A DNA stretch of 64,000 nucleotides from Cyclobacteriaceae bacterium (GTDB taxonomy: Bacteria; Bacteroidota; Bacteroidia; Cytophagales; Cyclobacteriaceae), in contig JAHBTX010000003.1 of assembly GCA_019638395.1 (NCBI GenBank), positions 248,001-312,000 of the forward strand. Direction: 5' to 3'. The translations under genes and the position numbers were made by a program. Positions 62,220 to 64,000 of this stretch are shown here, one piece after another. Every line of letters starts with the position of its first letter. Within the stretch, counting starts at the first letter, position 1. The notes beneath the pieces were generated by a model, which saw only the letters and a list, made by a program, of their open reading frames with translations, had not been told where the DNA came from and ran no database searches.

Positions 62220-62936
62220 GTGGCTAAAGTTGAATTTAACATCGCATGTTCGCTCTGCGAGCATTTAAAAGACTCGCTTTTTAATGGACTTAGTCCTGAA
62301 GACTTAAGTCGCATCAATAATCATAAAACCTGTATTCAATACAAAAAAGGTCAGAACATTTTTTACGAAGGCACACGCCCTACAGGGTTGTATTGTATGA
62401 ATGCTGGTAAGGTGAAAGTGTTTAAAAACAATGTGCAGGGCAAGGAGTTTATTATTTACATTGCCAAGCCGGGCGATTTTCTCGGTTACCGCGCATTATT
62501 AAGCGAAGAATTCTACCAGGCAACAGCCACCGTACTGGAAGATGCCAAGATTTGTTTCATCCCGAAAGAAAACTTTTTTGAAGTTTTGCAAAAGAATCCA
62601 GCGTTTATGAAGCGTGTGGTGAGGGCTGTTTGTCATGAAATGGGTGTGATGGAAGAAAAACTGGCCGAGCTTGCTCATAAATCAGTGCGCGAACGTTTGG
62701 CGGCCAACTTATTAATGTTGAAAGAAACCTACGGCATGGAAGGCGAAGGTAGTTCGCTCATTGATTTGGCGCTTTCGCGCGAAGATTTGGCAAGCATTGT
62801 AGGTACTGCTACCGAAACCGTTATCCGCTTGTTGTCCGATTTCAAGGCGGACGGATTAATTGCATTTGAGGGCAAGAAGATTCGGGTACTTGATGCTAAG
62901 AAGCTTGCCAAACAAGCCGACTTGATCGTGGCCTGA
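62220..62936 (+). CDS. Crp/Fnr-family transcription regulator
   Basis: The 238-residue protein has an N-terminal CxxC (ACSLCEHLKDSLFNGL), a cyclic-nucleotide-binding-like beta roll (KGQNIFYEGTRPTGLYCMNA, KPGDFLGYRALLSEE) and a C-terminal winged helix (ALSREDLASIVGTATETVIR). The few N-terminal Cys residues do not match the four-Cys set of E. coli FNR, so the signal may differ. The start is GTG. Two universal stress genes follow, fitting a low-oxygen or energy-stress regulon. Confidence 0.9.
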   Translation: MAKVEFNIACSLCEHLKDSLFNGLSPEDLSRINNHKTCIQYKKGQNIFYEGTRPTGLYCMNAGKVKVFKNNVQGKEFIIYIAKPGDFLGYRALLSEEFYQATATVLEDAKICFIPKENFFEVLQKNPAFMKRVVRAVCHEMGVMEEKLAELAHKSVRERLAANLLMLKETYGMEGEGSSLIDLALSREDLASIVGTATETVIRLLSDFKADGLIAFEGKKIRVLDAKKLAKQADLIVA

Positions 62937-63026
62937 TAAAAACCCAACCATCAGATTCGAAATCAAACCTGATAAAAGTCATCTTTTTGTTTGATACCCA
63001 TCATTAGCCTGCCATAAGTTCCAATC

Positions 63027-63034
63027 TACCTTTG
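63027..63034 (+). promoter_or_regulatory. -7 box of the universal stress gene, TACCTTTG
   Basis: TACCTTTG is a perfect match to TAnnTTTG, 23 bases before the ATG at 63058. The -33 position carries TTAG, a weak match. An inverted pair ATCAG (62950-62954) and CTGAT (62969-62973) upstream may be a regulator site. Confidence 0.5.
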
Positions 63035-63057
63035 GTATATCAAAAAACCACTGGTAT

Positions 63058-63888
63058 ATGAAGCGCATTTTAGTTCCTTGCGATTTTTCCGATCCGGCAG
63101 TACAGGCATTTAAGTTAGCCGTTGAAGTTGCCGGCAAAAGCGGAGGCGAAGTGATCTTACTGAATGTAATTGAACTTCCGGTAATGAGTGATAGCATATT
63201 GATGCCCTCACTTTCATTTGAAGAAGCTTTTATAAAAGATATGAAAGCGCAAGCGGAGAAGAATTTTACTAAAATGAAAAACAAGTGGGCTGGCGATGTA
63301 AAAATAACCACTGTAATTGAGTACGGCAGCACAACTCCAAGCATACGCAATTTTGTTCAAGACAATAAAATTGATTTGGTGGCCATGGGTACGCATGGAG
63401 CAACCGGAATGAAAGAATTTTTCATTGGCTCCAATACAGAAAAAATTGTGCGCACCAGCCCCGTACCGGTAATTACTCTGAAGGGTAACACCAAGGTATC
63501 GTCTATCAAAAACATAGTTTTACCCAACACGCTTGATCTGGATCAGGAAGAGTTAATGCTAAAAGTAAAGGCTCTTCAAAATTTCTTTGGGGCTTCGTTA
63601 CATGTGTTGTATGTGAATACACCTTCACGCTTCAGACGGGATGTAGAAATGAAGAAAGAGATGAAGGCTTTTGCCAAACGCTTTATGCTGAAGGACTATA
63701 CCCTTACCATTTTCAATGATTATACCGAGGAAGAGGGTTTGCGTAACTTCATTACCGAAACCAAAGCCGATCTGGTGGCAATGGCTACACACGGGCGCAG
63801 AGGACTAAATCACCTGATGAGTGGCAGCATTGCTGAGGATGCAGTTAACCATTTGCAATGCCCTATCTGGACTTATAAGATCAGTTAA
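63058..63888 (+). CDS. Universal stress protein, tandem UspA domains
   Basis: The 276-residue protein has two Usp domains. The first starts KRILVPCDFSDPAVQAFKLA and has the ATP-binding loop VAMGTHGATGMKEFFIGSNT (G, two residues, G, nine residues, G-S). The second ends with MATHGRRGLNHLMSGSIAED, also a usable loop although its first Gly is Ala. Both domains may bind ATP. It lies 121 bases after the Crp/Fnr gene and 12 bases before another Usp gene. Confidence 0.9.
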   Translation: MKRILVPCDFSDPAVQAFKLAVEVAGKSGGEVILLNVIELPVMSDSILMPSLSFEEAFIKDMKAQAEKNFTKMKNKWAGDVKITTVIEYGSTTPSIRNFVQDNKIDLVAMGTHGATGMKEFFIGSNTEKIVRTSPVPVITLKGNTKVSSIKNIVLPNTLDLDQEELMLKVKALQNFFGASLHVLYVNTPSRFRRDVEMKKEMKAFAKRFMLKDYTLTIFNDYTEEEGLRNFITETKADLVAMATHGRRGLNHLMSGSIAEDAVNHLQCPIWTYKIS

Positions 63889-63900
63889 CCGGTTGCAGGT

Positions 63901-64000
63901 GTGAAAAAGCAGATTCTTTTTCCGGTGGATTTTCAATGTGGCATGCGCCTGGCGGACTATGCACACTTACTTTCGCATATCGATAAAAAAAGTTTTGTAG
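63901..64000 (+). CDS. N-terminus of another universal stress protein
   Basis: From GTG 63901 the frame reads MKKQILFPVDFQCGMRLADY and continues to the window edge (33 codons). ILFPVDF is the typical first strand of a Usp domain. It follows the previous Usp gene by 12 bases, so the two form an operon. The rest is outside the window. Confidence 0.7.
   Translation, partial: MKKQILFPVDFQCGMRLADYAHLLSHIDKKSFV

Noticed and set aside
1-64000. CRISPR array or rRNA operon
   Set aside because: No regularly spaced repeats of array type and no rRNA-like sequences were seen on either strand.

Overview
The window looks like chromosomal DNA of a Bacteroidota member, most probably a Cytophagales-type bacterium. 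That placement is inferred from gene content and signals, not from a database search. Supporting signs are promoters with a TTG, 19 bases, then TAnnTTTG (clearest at tRNA-Arg and rpmE); almost no Shine-Dalgarno sequences; many secreted proteins whose signal peptides end in AQ; a stand-alone type IX secretion sorting domain; a PafA-type phosphatase; LytTR signalling; and a type B L31 beside the Bacteroidota GlmU-like protein.

Layout. 1-2187: the tail of one gene, one secreted or surface hypothetical, then a 170-bp MITE-like element and a second palindromic element. 2188-7836 (minus): permease, lipoprotein, M28 peptidase and D-2-hydroxyacid dehydrogenase, a likely operon. 7892-8393 (minus): a PIN toxin with a small antitoxin. 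8530-17056 (plus): six consecutive exported hydrolases in two groups (CocE/S15-like, SGNH, BNR/sialidase-like; then an esterase and an exported TldD/TldE-like pair). 17269-21592: a WG-repeat protein and a PafA-like phosphatase. 21680-25857: nuoABCD followed directly by nnr. 25946-28866: a sorting-domain mini-protein, gluconokinase and 6-phosphogluconate dehydrogenase. 28932-36425: M28-PDZ peptidase, universal stress protein, asnS, rpoN with a coupled PAP2-like membrane protein, an enoyl-CoA hydratase family protein, and an outer-membrane-type hypothetical. 36480-38875: tRNA-Arg(ACG) next to an AT-rich, broken restriction-modification pair. 38900-40422 (minus): ECF sigma factor, tiny membrane protein and TonB-like protein. 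40557-49020: zinc metalloprotease, Na+-dependent transporter, RmlD-like reductase, cyclophilin lipoprotein, holB, GlmU-like protein and rpmE. 49138-56714: a FitAB-type toxin-antitoxin pair, RemB/Wzi-like protein, MsbA-like ABC exporter, gmhA, yifB and a DUF4386 protein. 56751-58982 (minus): a lipoprotein, a 51-residue membrane microprotein, a small secreted protein and a DinB-family protein. 59048-64000: LytS/LytTR two-component pair, a GreA-like small protein, menA, Crp/Fnr regulator and universal stress proteins.

Connections. menA supplies menaquinone, the likely acceptor for the complex I encoded partly here. Gluconokinase and 6-phosphogluconate dehydrogenase form a short route from gluconate into the pentose phosphate pathway. 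The Crp/Fnr gene followed by two universal stress genes suggests a low-oxygen or energy-stress response. The many exported peptidases and esterases suit a polymer- and peptide-degrading lifestyle.

The points most worth a second look are the decayed restriction-modification module with four lesions, the MITE that supplies a neighbouring gene's stop codon, the exported TldD/TldE-like pair, the 51-residue membrane protein at 57835-57990, the sigma/mini-membrane protein/TonB cluster, and the repeated pattern of a -7 box placed 3-6 bases before a start codon.
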